A stretch of 10,756 nucleotides of DNA from Rhizobium sp. (GCA_003527225.1 DPXQ01000023.1:542-11297), one strand, 5' to 3'; counted from the first letter of the stretch, positions 1-7,907 are shown. Notes: generated by a model not told the origin, from the letters alone. A program made the numbers and translations.

Positions 1-38
1 GTCGCGCTTCAGCGTGAACTCACAATTGAATTAATTGA

Positions 39-44
39 TATAAT
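39..44 (+). promoter_or_regulatory. Putative -10 element upstream of the 90-aa gene
   Basis: A perfect TATAAT lies in a short AT-rich island (about 22-45) within otherwise GC-rich DNA, 66 bases ahead of the first gene. No good -35 is visible: the closest are GTGAAC (14-19) and TGAACT (15-20), with slightly long spacers of 19 and 18. The island also holds a small inverted repeat, CAATT (23-27) and AATTG (33-37). It is a plausible housekeeping promoter for the small gene at 110, but the weak -35 and the window edge keep confidence low. Confidence 0.35.
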
Positions 45-109
45 ACCGCGTCTCTATCATTCGGATTTTGTGGTAACTTGCAACTATCGCCACCGGTCTC
101 GAGAGATTG

Positions 110-382
110 ATGATCCACTTCCTCACACGATGGCTCGCACATCGCCGGGCAATACGGCGGCGATGGCAGGCTGATGCCAGGCTTCTCGCAAGTTCGGATC
201 CAGCCGGGTCCTACTACGAAGCACAGCGCCGTGCGTTGCATAGCCGGTCCAGTGGTGATCTCGACGAGTTCTGGCACTGGTCGAAAGTCGCCAGCGAGAT
301 AGCCCGGATAGAGCCACGCGCTGAGATGGACTTCGCTGTTCTCAAGGCCTTGTCCGATCAGGAGAAAGCCGGCCGTCGCTGA
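110..382 (+). CDS. Small basic conserved hypothetical protein (90 aa)
   Basis: This encodes a 90-residue protein with a short amphipathic, arginine-rich N-terminus (MIHFLTRWLAHRRAIRRRW) followed by a soluble helical part. It contains YYEAQRRA near residue 37 and a WHWSKVASEIARIEPRAEMD segment near residues 55-74. The pattern matches a conserved small protein that I recall from rhizobial plasmids and chromosomes, with no known function. An in-frame TTG at 107 precedes the ATG, but the ATG at 110 is the better start. The ribosome site is weak (GAGAG at 101-105). The N-terminus could lie along a membrane or bind nucleic acid through its arginines; neither can be decided from the sequence. It stands alone, 279 bases ahead of the next small gene. 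Confidence 0.7.
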   Translation: MIHFLTRWLAHRRAIRRRWQADARLLASSDPAGSYYEAQRRALHSRSSGDLDEFWHWSKVASEIARIEPRAEMDFAVLKALSDQEKAGRR

Positions 383-661
383 CTGGTGGGCTGGTCAGAC
401 AGGTGCTCGGCAACAAATGCTGAGCTGGCTTCCGTGAACGATCTGTGCCGGATACCTCAATTCCCGCCGAAGCAAACCAATCCCGCTCTTTATGGATGGC
501 GTCCTGGACCATGTCCGGATCTCCGTCGATCAACCCACTATCGGGGTCGGCTAGCAAGCTGCCGCCGCTTGCGCCTTCGGCTTCGCGGTGATCGCGACCG
601 TCCCCGGTCCTTTGAGGAGCCATCGAGCGGGATTGGCCCGCTCCGGACGGAGGTTTCTCAC
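383..661. other. Intergenic stretch with no convincing gene
   Basis: Open frames exist here on both strands, but their translations are low-complexity, rich in Arg, Pro and Ser, and lack ribosome sites, as expected from chance in GC-rich DNA. The one clear structure is a hairpin near its right end (625-643), just ahead of the ribosome site of the 58-aa gene. It may be the leader or promoter region of that gene, but no -35/-10 pair close to consensus is visible. Confidence 0.5.
625..643 (+). repeat. 7-bp inverted repeat ahead of the 58-aa gene
   Basis: GAGCGGG (625-631) and CCCGCTC (637-643) form a perfect stem with loop ATTGG. It ends 5 bases before the GGAGG ribosome site (649-653) of the 58-aa gene. 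As RNA it would leave the ribosome site free, so it may stabilise the messenger or pair alternatively. No T-run follows, so it is not a terminator. Confidence 0.35.
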
Positions 662-838
662 ATGGCACAGGATCTTGCACTCGCCCAAAGCCACGCATTT
701 TCGCTTTCCCGCATTCTCATGGTTCCCGTCACCCTGTTCAAATCCGGCGACGAATTCGGCGTCCTTCCGTCCGACGAACTCGATGACGAAGACGATCTTG
801 AGATCGTGCATGAATATTTCCCCCGCGGGTCTCATTGA
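662..838 (+). CDS. Small acidic hypothetical protein (58 aa)
   Basis: This encodes a 58-residue protein that is too short for most gene finders. The start is decided by an excellent ribosome site, GGAGG at 649-653, 8 bases before the ATG. The C-terminal half looks like a conserved unit: VTLFKSGDEFGVLPSDEL, then an acidic run DDEDDLEIVHEY, then PRGSH at the end. The sequence suggests a small beta-rich acidic domain, with no membrane segment or cysteines. I do not recognise a named family, although similar short acidic proteins occur in rhizobia. An internal ATG at 719 lacks a ribosome site. The stop codon lies inside a perfect palindrome (825-845). It is followed by the regulatory interval of the Toprim gene, so it may be a separate transcription unit. 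Confidence 0.6.
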   Translation: MAQDLALAQSHAFSLSRILMVPVTLFKSGDEFGVLPSDELDDEDDLEIVHEYFPRGSH

Positions 839-845
839 GACCCGC
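825..845. repeat. Perfect 10-bp palindrome across a stop codon
   Basis: GCGGGTCTCA (825-834) and TGAGACCCGC (836-845) are exact reverse complements around a single T. The second arm begins with the TGA stop of the 58-aa gene. No T-run follows, so it is not a typical intrinsic terminator. The one-base spacer fits a two-fold protein-binding site at least as well as an RNA hairpin. It lies about 50 bases upstream of the TraR-box-like site and the putative Toprim promoter, a suitable place for a second regulator. Confidence 0.6.
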
Positions 846-896
846 ATGTCCCTGCCGCTGGCGACCTGTCGGCCGCAAGGGAAGCTCCGCCGCGGC

Positions 897-914
897 CGGT
901 GCAAATCTGCACCT
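897..914. promoter_or_regulatory. Candidate TraR (LuxR-type) box
   Basis: The 18 bases CGGTGCAAATCTGCACCT match 14 of 18 positions of the Agrobacterium TraR box as I recall it (ATGTGCAGATCTGCACAT), and 13 of 14 in the core GTGCAxATCTGCAC. The site is itself a dyad: GGTGCA (898-903), AATC, TGCACC (908-913). The box is centred at 905.5 and touches a -35-like CTTGAT. A start about 7 bases after the -10 would put the box centre near -42, the arrangement of activated class II LuxR-type promoters. No luxR- or luxI-type gene lies in the window, so the regulator would have to be encoded elsewhere. Confidence 0.5.
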
Positions 915-941
915 TGATTGCCGCGCCCTTGCCCCCTCCAT
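913..941 (+). promoter_or_regulatory. Putative promoter of the Toprim-DUF1419-methyltransferase operon
   Basis: CTTGAT (913-918) differs by one base from the rhizobial housekeeping -35 (CTTGAC). After exactly 17 bases comes CTCCAT (936-941), matching the -10 consensus CTATAT at four of six positions. Transcription would begin near 948, leaving a leader of about 70 bases before the ATG at 1019. The weak -10 together with the abutting TraR-box-like dyad suggests a promoter that needs an activator. The boundaries are inferred, not mapped. Confidence 0.45.
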
Positions 942-1018
942 TCTTCGCGGCGGAAACGAGGATGGCCGCAGGTATGCGGATTGGAAAAGAAGGACGATCG
1001 ACAAGTGATCGGAAAACA

Positions 1019-2056
1019 ATGAAGAGAGAAGAGTTGGAAGCGCTGCGCGCCAAGGTGAGTTGCGAAGCCGTGCTGGAACGAGCCGGTTATGAAATCGATC
1101 TCAAAGAAAGTTCGCGCCGCGCCGTCAAGTACCGGTGTGGCGGCAACATCGTCATTGTAACGCATGACGGACGCGGCTGGTTCGATCCGCTCAGCGACGA
1201 GAAAGGCGATGTATTCGGCCTTGCCATGTTCCTGGAAGGAATTCCATTCCCGTCCGCAACGGAAGCGGTCGCGTCAATTGTCGGGTATCAACTCTCCCGG
1301 CCGGAATGGAGGTCCTCGCGGTCTTCAGTGCCAGTGAAAGACATTGGCGACCGCTGGCGCAGCCGGCCCACGCCTTCGCCCGGATCCGGTGCCTGGCGCT
1401 ATCTCTGCTGGGCGCGCCGGATCCCGACGGCCATCGCCCGGCAGGCTATTTGCGAGGGTGTCCTGCGGGAAGGACCCTTCGGCAGTATGTGGGCGGCCCA
1501 TGTTGATGGCGAGGGTCGCGTTGTGGGTTGGGAGGAGCGCGGTCCGGACTGGCGTGGCTTTGCCACCGGGGGGTCGAAGGTTCTCTTCCGTTTTGGACCA
1601 AGCGATGCCTTTCGTCTCTGCGTTACCGAGGCCGCGATCGACGCAATGAGCCTTGCCGCACTCGAAGGTCCGCGCGAGCGAACTCTCTATCTCAGCACTG
1701 GCGGTGGGTGGTCTCCGGCGACAGATGCGGCGCTTGCCGAACTTGCTGTGCGGCCGGGACTGACACTGGTCGCGGCCACGGATGCCAATCCTCAAGGCGA
1801 TGTCTATGCAGAACGATTGCGGGCGCTCGCTGAGGCGTCCGGCTGTGACTGGCAGAGGCTACGGCCGCCGGCGGAGGATTGGAACGAGGTTCTCCAAAAC
1901 AGGGAGAGGGAAAAACGGGAAAGGAAGACCGAAGGGAATAACGAGGCCTGCCGCATGCGCGCCGGCCGCATCAAGGGAGGCTTCGCCCGGCATGCGCCGG
2001 CCCTTGACCCGGACGGACACGAGGCCGGCAGCGCGGAAGGGGTCATGAAGGACTGA
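1019..2056 (+). CDS. DUF3991/Toprim domain protein
   Basis: This 345-aa protein belongs to a plasmid and integrative-element family that joins a primase-like N-terminus to a Toprim fold. Residues about 1-90 hold the segment with YRCGGNIVIV and GRGWFDPLSDEKGDVF. Residues about 120-195 form the DUF3991-like part (WRYLCWARRIP, then GWEERG and SKVLF). The Toprim domain spans about 198-285, with the acidic glutamate in VTEAAIDAMS (E204) and the aspartates of ATDANPQGD (D255, D261). Toprim domains bind metal for strand transfer or cleavage; no primase polymerase domain is visible, so the reaction is unknown. The tail (about 293-345) is basic and low-complexity. The ATG at 1019 was chosen because homologues as I recall them begin near MKREELEALR. 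Its ribosome site is poor. In-frame alternatives are ATG 962 and 974 and GTG 899, the last inside the TraR-box-like site. It leads the apparent operon. Confidence 0.82.
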   Translation: MKREELEALRAKVSCEAVLERAGYEIDLKESSRRAVKYRCGGNIVIVTHDGRGWFDPLSDEKGDVFGLAMFLEGIPFPSATEAVASIVGYQLSRPEWRSSRSSVPVKDIGDRWRSRPTPSPGSGAWRYLCWARRIPTAIARQAICEGVLREGPFGSMWAAHVDGEGRVVGWEERGPDWRGFATGGSKVLFRFGPSDAFRLCVTEAAIDAMSLAALEGPRERTLYLSTGGGWSPATDAALAELAVRPGLTLVAATDANPQGDVYAERLRALAEASGCDWQRLRPPAEDWNEVLQNREREKRERKTEGNNEACRMRAGRIKGGFARHAPALDPDGHEAGSAEGVMKD

Positions 2057-2093
2057 AGAGAATGGCGAGGTCGAGACGACTTGTGCTGCCTTC

Positions 2094-2115
2094 GGTCCTA
2101 AACCCCGAAAGGACC
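2094..2115 (+). promoter_or_regulatory. Hairpin that can hide the ribosome site of the DUF1419 gene
   Basis: GGTCCT (2094-2099) is the reverse complement of AGGACC (2110-2115), with a 10-base loop. The 3' arm contains most of the AAGGA ribosome site (2109-2113) for the ATG at 2122. A competing fold, CCTTCGG (2089-2095) with CCGAAAGG (2105-2112) and one bulged A, would also cover that site. Either fold could lower translation until opened by ribosomes from the upstream gene, by a protein or by a small RNA. The stem is short, so it may be incidental. Confidence 0.35.
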
Positions 2116-2121
2116 AAGCTG

Positions 2122-2727
2122 ATGACCTCGACAATCTTCCCTCGCAAAATCTTCCAGGGCGTGGCCAAGCGCGCCGACATGTTTCGGCTGTTCGATCGGC
2201 ATCGTGATCGCCCCAACCGTTTCGACGGTGACCAGTCCGGAGTTTATGCCGGCGAATGGTTTGAGATCGACGAGATCTCCTACTCCTACATGCTCGACAT
2301 TCTGCCGCCGCTCTGGATGCGTGGGCCGATCTTTGCGATGCGCGAGTTCATGACCGGTTCGGTGACCTCGGTGTTTTACGCGATCCGGATCGACGAAGCA
2401 GTCCGCTATTTCCACACCTACTGCGACCTCTCGGATCCGGCCTCTGTGGAAGCAATGCGGACCGCGATCATTGACCGCGAAACCCGACCAGTCCGGGCCA
2501 TGAGCCGCGAAGAACGGCTTGAGCATATCTGGAGCACGACCACCGACGACTATCGAGGCTATGCCGGCGCGCGTTGGCCGACGGCGATGCAGGGCCATCG
2601 CACGGTGATGCTTTACGCTGGCAGTGAAGGCACGTTCCTGAAACTGCTCGACACCCTGTCTGACGACGAGATCGCGGCAAAGCTGCCGGTGCATCTACGC
2701 CACCTCCCCACATCGCTGGCCGCCTGA
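2122..2727 (+). CDS. DUF1419 domain protein
   Basis: This is a 201-aa soluble protein of the DUF1419 family, found mainly on rhizobial plasmids and related mobile regions; its function is unknown. Recognisable segments are QSGVYAGEWFEIDEISYSYM, LPPLWMRGPIFAMREF, TGSVTSVFYAIRID and, near the end, LSDDEIAAKLPVHLRHLP. The start at 2122 is chosen for its ribosome site AAGGA (2109-2113, 8 bases away) and because homologues begin near this Met. An earlier in-frame ATG at 2062 would add 20 residues that read as untranslated leader. It follows the Toprim gene after 65 bases and precedes the methyltransferase-helicase by 89 bases, so the three are probably co-transcribed. The conserved Trp, Tyr and Arg positions suggest a ligand- or nucleic-acid-binding fold, which is inference only. 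Confidence 0.85.
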   Translation: MTSTIFPRKIFQGVAKRADMFRLFDRHRDRPNRFDGDQSGVYAGEWFEIDEISYSYMLDILPPLWMRGPIFAMREFMTGSVTSVFYAIRIDEAVRYFHTYCDLSDPASVEAMRTAIIDRETRPVRAMSREERLEHIWSTTTDDYRGYAGARWPTAMQGHRTVMLYAGSEGTFLKLLDTLSDDEIAAKLPVHLRHLPTSLAA

Positions 2728-2816
2728 GCCAGATCACCTTTCGCAAATCTCGCGCCGAAAGCGGCCTTCTCGGTGGCCGAGTGACGGCGCACGCCCTCAT
2801 TTAAAGGAGCTTTCCC

Positions 2817-5800
2817 ATGAGCAACGATCCATTTACATCAGACATGTTCGGCTCGGGCGTGCTTGTCGCCGGCCTCGGGCTTGGCGTGACAGCGTTCGGC
2901 GGGTTCTCGCCTGATGCCGCTAATGACGACGATCCGGATCCCCTGCCGCCGGCACCAGCACCCGCCCTGCCCGTCGCTGCCACGCCTGTCCGGCGCGCGA
3001 GGCTTCGGGCAAACTTCTATCTCGACGGCGACCGCAAGCTGGCCGCCTCCTGGAAGGATCGCGCCCGCGCCAATGTCGCGGCGATCCTCGTCGCCGACGG
3101 CATTGCCAAGCAGGACCGGCCGGCGACGGCAAATGAACAGGCGCAGTTGATCCGCTTCACCGGCTTCGGCGCCAGCGAACTGGCCAACGGTATGTTCCGT
3201 CGGCCAGGCGAGGTCGATTTCCGCCAAGGCTGGGACGATATTGGTTCTTCGCTCGAAACCGCGGTTTGCGAGAGCGACTACGCGTCGCTTGCCCGCTGCA
3301 CCCAATATGCGCATTTTACGCCGGAGTTCATCATCGCAGCAATCTGGGCTGGGGTCCAGAAACTGGGCTGGCGCGGGGGCCGGGTGCTGGAACCTGGCAT
3401 CGGCACGGGGCTGTTCCCGGCCCTGATGCCGGAGCCATATCGCGACGTCGCCTATGTGACCGGGATTGAACTCGATCCGGTCACCGCCCGCATCGCCCGC
3501 CTGCTTCAGCCGAAGGCGCGGATCATCAATGGCGACTTTGCCCGCACGGATCTGGCGCCGATCTACGATCTCGCCATCGGCAATCCACCCTTCTCCGATC
3601 GCACCGTCCGCTCGGACCGCGCTTACCGGTCGCTAGGATTTCGCCTGCACGACTATTTCATCGCCCGGTCGATTGACCTGTTGAAGCCCGGCGCGCTCGC
3701 CGCCTTTGTCACATCGCATGGTACGATGGACAAGGCCGATACCACGGCACGCGAGCATATCGCCAAGTCGGCCGACCTGATCGCAGCGATGCGGCTACCT
3801 GAAGGCAGCTTTCGCCGTGACGCCGGCACGGATGTTGTCGTTGACATCCTCTTCTTCCGCAAGCGCAAGCCCGGCGAGCCCGAGGGAAATCAGCTGTGGC
3901 TCGATGTCGATGAGATCAGGCCGGCCAACGAGGACGAAGGCGCCATTAGGGTCAATCGCTGGTTTGGTCGGCATCCGGACTTCGTGCTCGGCACACACGC
4001 CCTGACCTCCGGCCCGTTCGGCGAGACCTACACATGCCGCCCACGCGATGGAGTGGATTTGGAAACTGCCCTCGCCGCTGCCATCGACCTCCTGCCGGCC
4101 GATCTCTACAATGGCGAGCCGACACCGATCGATATTGATCTGGAGGAAGAACTCGGCGAGATCGTCGATCTGCAGCCGAAGGGCGGGACTGTTCGCGAGG
4201 GCAGCTTCTTCCTCGACCGGTCGAAGGGCCTGATGCAGATGCTCGACGGATCGGCCGTGCCGGTCACCGTCCGCAAGGGTCGCTCAGGCGATGGGGTCCC
4301 GGAAAAACACGTCCGTATCATCAGTAAGCTGATCCCGATCCGCGATGCAGTGCGCGAGGTCCTGAAGGCGCAGGAAACCGATCGGCCCTGGCGCGATCTC
4401 CAGGTGCAATTGCGCATTGCCTGGTCGAGTTTTGTGCGCGATTTCGGGCCGATCAACCACACAACAGTCTCTATCCAGGAAGATGCCGAGACGGGTGAGG
4501 TCAAGGAGACCCACCGCCAGCCGAACCTGGCTCCCTTCCGCGATGATCCGGATTGCTGGCTGGTCGCCTCCATCGAGGACTACGATCTGGAGACCGACAC
4601 GGCAAGACGTGGCCCGATATTCTCCGAACGCGTGATTGCTCCGCCCGCGGCGCCGACGATTACCTCCCCTGCAGATGCGCTCGCCGTCGTGCTGAATGAA
4701 CGAGGCCACGTCGATATCGACCATGTCGCCGAGCTGCTGCACAGCGATCCTGCGGCTGTGGCCCACGAGCTGGGCGAGGCCATCTTCCGTGATCCGGCCG
4801 ACGGATCATGGAAGACGGCAGACGGATATCTCTCAGGGGCCGTCCGCACAAAGCTTGCGACCGCGCAGGCAGCGGCCGAGCTCGACCCCGCCTATGAGCG
4901 CAATGTCCGCGCCCTCCAGGAGGTCCAGCCGGCTGATCTCCGGCCATCCGACATCACAGCCCGACTCGGCGCCCCGTGGATCCCGGCCGCCGATGTCGTC
5001 GCCTTCGTCAGGCAAAAGATGGAGGCGGAAATCCGCATCTACCACATGCCGGAGCTTGGGTCCTGGACGGTGGAGGCACGGCAGCTCGGTTACTGCGCCG
5101 CTGGCACATCGGAATGGGGAACGAGCCGCCGCCACGCCGGCGACCTGCTGTCTGACGCGCTCAACAGCCGGGTCCCTCAGATCTTCGACGTCTTCAAGGA
5201 TGCCGACGGCGAACGCCGCGTGCTCAATGTTGTCGATACGGAAGCCGCCCGCGACAAGCTCCAGAAGATCAAGCAGACTTTTCAGGACTGGGTTTGGACC
5301 GATCCAGATCGCACCGACCGGCTGGCTCGCGATTACAATGATCGCTTCAACAACATCGCGCCGCGGAAATTCGACGGCTCCCACCTGAAACTTCCTGGCG
5401 CCTCTGGCGCCTTTGTTTTGTATGGGCACCAGAAACGCGGCATCTGGCGGATCATTGCCGATGGCTCGACCTATCTTGCCCATGCCGTCGGCGCCGGTAA
5501 GACGATGACGATGGCGGCGGCCATCATGGAACAGCGCCGGCTTGGACTGATCGCCAAGGCCATGCTGGTCGTGCCCGGCCATTGCCTGGCGCAGGCGGCG
5601 CGCGAATTCCTTGCGCTCTATCCCAACGCGCGGATCCTGGTCGCCGACGAGACTAATTTCACGAAGGACAAGCGCGCTCGCTTCCTGTCGCGCGCGGCGA
5701 CCGCGACCTGGGATGCGATCATCATCACCCATTCGGCCTTCCGGTTCATCGCCGTGCCCTCGGCGTTCGAACAACAGATGATCCAGGACGAATTGGAGCT

Positions 5801-7907
5801 CTACGAGGATCTGCTGACCAAGGTGGGCAGTGAGGACCGCGTCTCGCGCAAGCGCCTCGAGCGGCTTAAGGAAGGGCTACAGGAGCGGCTTGAAGGCCTG
5901 GCGACGCGCAAGGACGACCTGCTCACGATCTCGGAAGTCGGCGTGGACCAGATTGTCATCGATGAGGCGCAGGAATTCCGAAAACTGTCCTTCGCCACCA
6001 ATATGTCGACGCTGAAGGGTATCGATCCGAGCGGCTCGCAGCGTGCCTGGGATCTCTATGTAAAGTCTCGCTATATCGAGACGAAGAACCCGGGCCGGGC
6101 GCTGATTCTCGCCTCAGGCACGCCAATCACCAACACACTCGGCGAGATGTTTTCGATCCAGCGCCTGCTCGGCCATGAGGCGCTTGCCGAACGCGGACTG
6201 CACGAGTTCGATGCCTGGGCCTCCTGCTTCGGCGATTCGACGACAGAACTCGAAATCCAGCCCTCCGGCAGATACAAGCCGGTCAGCCGCTTTGCCTCCT
6301 TCGTCAACGTGCCCGAACTGATCGCCATGTTCCGGAGCTTCGCCGATGTCGTGATGCCGGAGGATCTTAGGCAGTATGTGAAGGTGCCCAACATCTCGAC
6401 CGGGCGCCGGCAGATCCAGACGGCCAAGCCCACGGCGCTGTTCAAAACCTACCAGCAGATACTCGACACGCGCATCAAGGCAATCGAGCAGCGCGAGGGG
6501 CCTGCCAAACCGGGCGATGACATCCTGCTGTCCGTCATCACCGACGGGCGCCATGCGGCGATTGATCTTCGTTTCGTCATGCCGGGTGCCGGTAACGAAG
6601 AGGACAACAAGCTCAATCTGCTTATTCGCAATGCGTATCGGATCTGGAAGGAGACCGGTGACGCCATCTACCGTCGCCCTGATGGCAAGGAGTTCGAGCT
6701 GCCGGGCGCCGCACAAATGATCTTCTCCGATCTCGGCACGATCAATGTCGAAAAGTCCCGCGGCTTCTCGGCCTATCGTTTTATCCGCGACCAGCTGATC
6801 CGGCTCGGCGTGCCGGCAACGCAAATCGCCTTCATGCAGGACTACAAGAAGACCGAGGCAAAGCAGCGGCTGTTCGGCGACGTCCGCGCTGGCAAGGTAC
6901 GGTTCCTCATTGGAAGCTCGGAGACGATGGGCACTGGGGTCAACGCCCAGCTTCGGCTGAAGGCGCTCCATCACCTGGATGTGCCATGGCTGCCGTCGCA
7001 GATCGAGCAACGGGAAGGCCGGATCGTGCGCCAGGGCAACCAGCACGACGCGGTCGATCTTTTCGCCTATGCGACGGAAGGCTCGCTCGATGCATCGATG
7101 TGGCAGAACAACGAGCGCAAGGCCCGCTTCATTGCCGCAGCGCTGTCGGGCGACACGTCGATCCGGCGGCTGGAAGATGTTGGAGAAGGTGCCGCCAACC
7201 AGTTCGCGATGGCCAAGGCCATTGCCTCGGGTGACGAGCGCCTGATGCAGAAGGCAGGCTTGGAGGCCGACATCGCCCGGCTTGAGCGGCTGCGGGCTGC
7301 CCATGAGGACGACCAGTATGCCGTCCGCCGGCAGATGCGAGATGCAGAACGCGAAATCGAGGTCTCGACCCGGCGGATGGACGAAATCGGCCAGGACATC
7401 GCGCGGCTACAGTCGACCAACGGCGACGCCTTCACCATGACGGTGCTCGGTAAAGAACATGCAGAGCGCAAGGAAGCTGGCCGGGCGCTGATGAAGGAAA
7501 TCCTCACGCTTCTGCAGCTTCAGCAGGAGGGCGATGTGCATCTTGCCACGATCGGCGGCTTCGATCTCGTCTATGAGGGGGAGAGGTTCGGCAAGGGCGA
7601 CGGCTATCGCTATGAGACCCTGCTCCAGCGCACCGGCGCCGATTACGAGATCGATCTGGCGATCACGGTGACGCCGCTCGGCGCCATCTCACGGCTGGAG
7701 CATGGACTTGAAGGCATCGAGGAGGAACGGCGTCAATATCGCCGGCGTCTCGAAGAGGCCGAGCGCCGGCTGGCCTCATACCGTTCGCGAGACGGAGGAG
7801 CGTTCGCGTTCGCTGAGGACCTGAAGGAGAAAAGGCGCGAGCTACGTGACATCGAAACTCAGCTGGCGGGCGGCCTCGGCAATGAGACCAACGCGCTGGC
7901 CGCATAG
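2817..7907 (+). CDS. DNA methyltransferase-SNF2 helicase fusion, DarB-like
   Basis: This 1696-aa protein appears to combine DNA adenine (or N4-cytosine) methylation with ATP-driven DNA translocation. After a hydrophobic and Pro/Ala-rich start (residues 13-55) comes an N-terminal region leading to the methyltransferase: SAM motif I LEPGIGTG (191-198) and catalytic motif IV NPPF (256-259). The helicase spans about 865-1410: GHQKRG (870-875), Walker A GAGKT (892-896), motif II DEAQ (1049-1052), motif III SGTP (1100-1103) and motif VI QREGRIVRQG (1398-1407). Residues about 1450-1690 are charged and probably coiled-coil. All key residues look intact. The start has an ideal ribosome site, AAAGGAG at 2803-2809. 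No restriction nuclease motif is seen inside or beside it. The architecture matches the large methyltransferase-helicases of phage P1 (DarB) and conjugative elements, so antirestriction is the leading idea. A role in transfer replication or defence is possible. Confidence 0.88.
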   Translation: MSNDPFTSDMFGSGVLVAGLGLGVTAFGGFSPDAANDDDPDPLPPAPAPALPVAATPVRRARLRANFYLDGDRKLAASWKDRARANVAAILVADGIAKQDRPATANEQAQLIRFTGFGASELANGMFRRPGEVDFRQGWDDIGSSLETAVCESDYASLARCTQYAHFTPEFIIAAIWAGVQKLGWRGGRVLEPGIGTGLFPALMPEPYRDVAYVTGIELDPVTARIARLLQPKARIINGDFARTDLAPIYDLAIGNPPFSDRTVRSDRAYRSLGFRLHDYFIARSIDLLKPGALAAFVTSHGTMDKADTTAREHIAKSADLIAAMRLPEGSFRRDAGTDVVVDILFFRKRKPGEPEGNQLWLDVDEIRPANEDEGAIRVNRWFGRHPDFVLGTHALTSGPFGETYTCRPRDGVDLETALAAAIDLLPADLYNGEPTPIDIDLEEELGEIVDLQPKGGTVREGSFFLDRSKGLMQMLDGSAVPVTVRKGRSGDGVPEKHVRIISKLIPIRDAVREVLKAQETDRPWRDLQVQLRIAWSSFVRDFGPINHTTVSIQEDAETGEVKETHRQPNLAPFRDDPDCWLVASIEDYDLETDTARRGPIFSERVIAPPAAPTITSPADALAVVLNERGHVDIDHVAELLHSDPAAVAHELGEAIFRDPADGSWKTADGYLSGAVRTKLATAQAAAELDPAYERNVRALQEVQPADLRPSDITARLGAPWIPAADVVAFVRQKMEAEIRIYHMPELGSWTVEARQLGYCAAGTSEWGTSRRHAGDLLSDALNSRVPQIFDVFKDADGERRVLNVVDTEAARDKLQKIKQTFQDWVWTDPDRTDRLARDYNDRFNNIAPRKFDGSHLKLPGASGAFVLYGHQKRGIWRIIADGSTYLAHAVGAGKTMTMAAAIMEQRRLGLIAKAMLVVPGHCLAQAAREFLALYPNARILVADETNFTKDKRARFLSRAATATWDAIIITHSAFRFIAVPSAFEQQMIQDELELYEDLLTKVGSEDRVSRKRLERLKEGLQERLEGLATRKDDLLTISEVGVDQIVIDEAQEFRKLSFATNMSTLKGIDPSGSQRAWDLYVKSRYIETKNPGRALILASGTPITNTLGEMFSIQRLLGHEALAERGLHEFDAWASCFGDSTTELEIQPSGRYKPVSRFASFVNVPELIAMFRSFADVVMPEDLRQYVKVPNISTGRRQIQTAKPTALFKTYQQILDTRIKAIEQREGPAKPGDDILLSVITDGRHAAIDLRFVMPGAGNEEDNKLNLLIRNAYRIWKETGDAIYRRPDGKEFELPGAAQMIFSDLGTINVEKSRGFSAYRFIRDQLIRLGVPATQIAFMQDYKKTEAKQRLFGDVRAGKVRFLIGSSETMGTGVNAQLRLKALHHLDVPWLPSQIEQREGRIVRQGNQHDAVDLFAYATEGSLDASMWQNNERKARFIAAALSGDTSIRRLEDVGEGAANQFAMAKAIASGDERLMQKAGLEADIARLERLRAAHEDDQYAVRRQMRDAEREIEVSTRRMDEIGQDIARLQSTNGDAFTMTVLGKEHAERKEAGRALMKEILTLLQLQQEGDVHLATIGGFDLVYEGERFGKGDGYRYETLLQRTGADYEIDLAITVTPLGAISRLEHGLEGIEEERRQYRRRLEEAERRLASYRSRDGGAFAFAEDLKEKRRELRDIETQLAGGLGNETNALAA

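Noticed and set aside
386..661. Upstream extension of the 58-aa gene to a start at 386
   Set aside because: The extension is low-complexity and arginine/proline-rich, whereas GGAGG at 649-653 clearly points to the ATG at 662.
899..1018. GTG start at 899 for the Toprim gene
   Set aside because: It lies inside the TraR-box-like dyad and would be upstream of the proposed transcription start; the added residues do not look like part of the family.
551..1165. 204-codon minus-strand open frame opposite the 58-aa gene and the start of the Toprim gene
   Set aside because: No ribosome site, mixed composition typical of antisense frames in GC-rich DNA, and it conflicts with better-supported plus-strand genes and regulatory sites.
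6114..7304. 396-codon minus-strand open frame opposite the helicase domain
   Set aside because: It is antisense to conserved helicase motifs and has no domain signature of its own.
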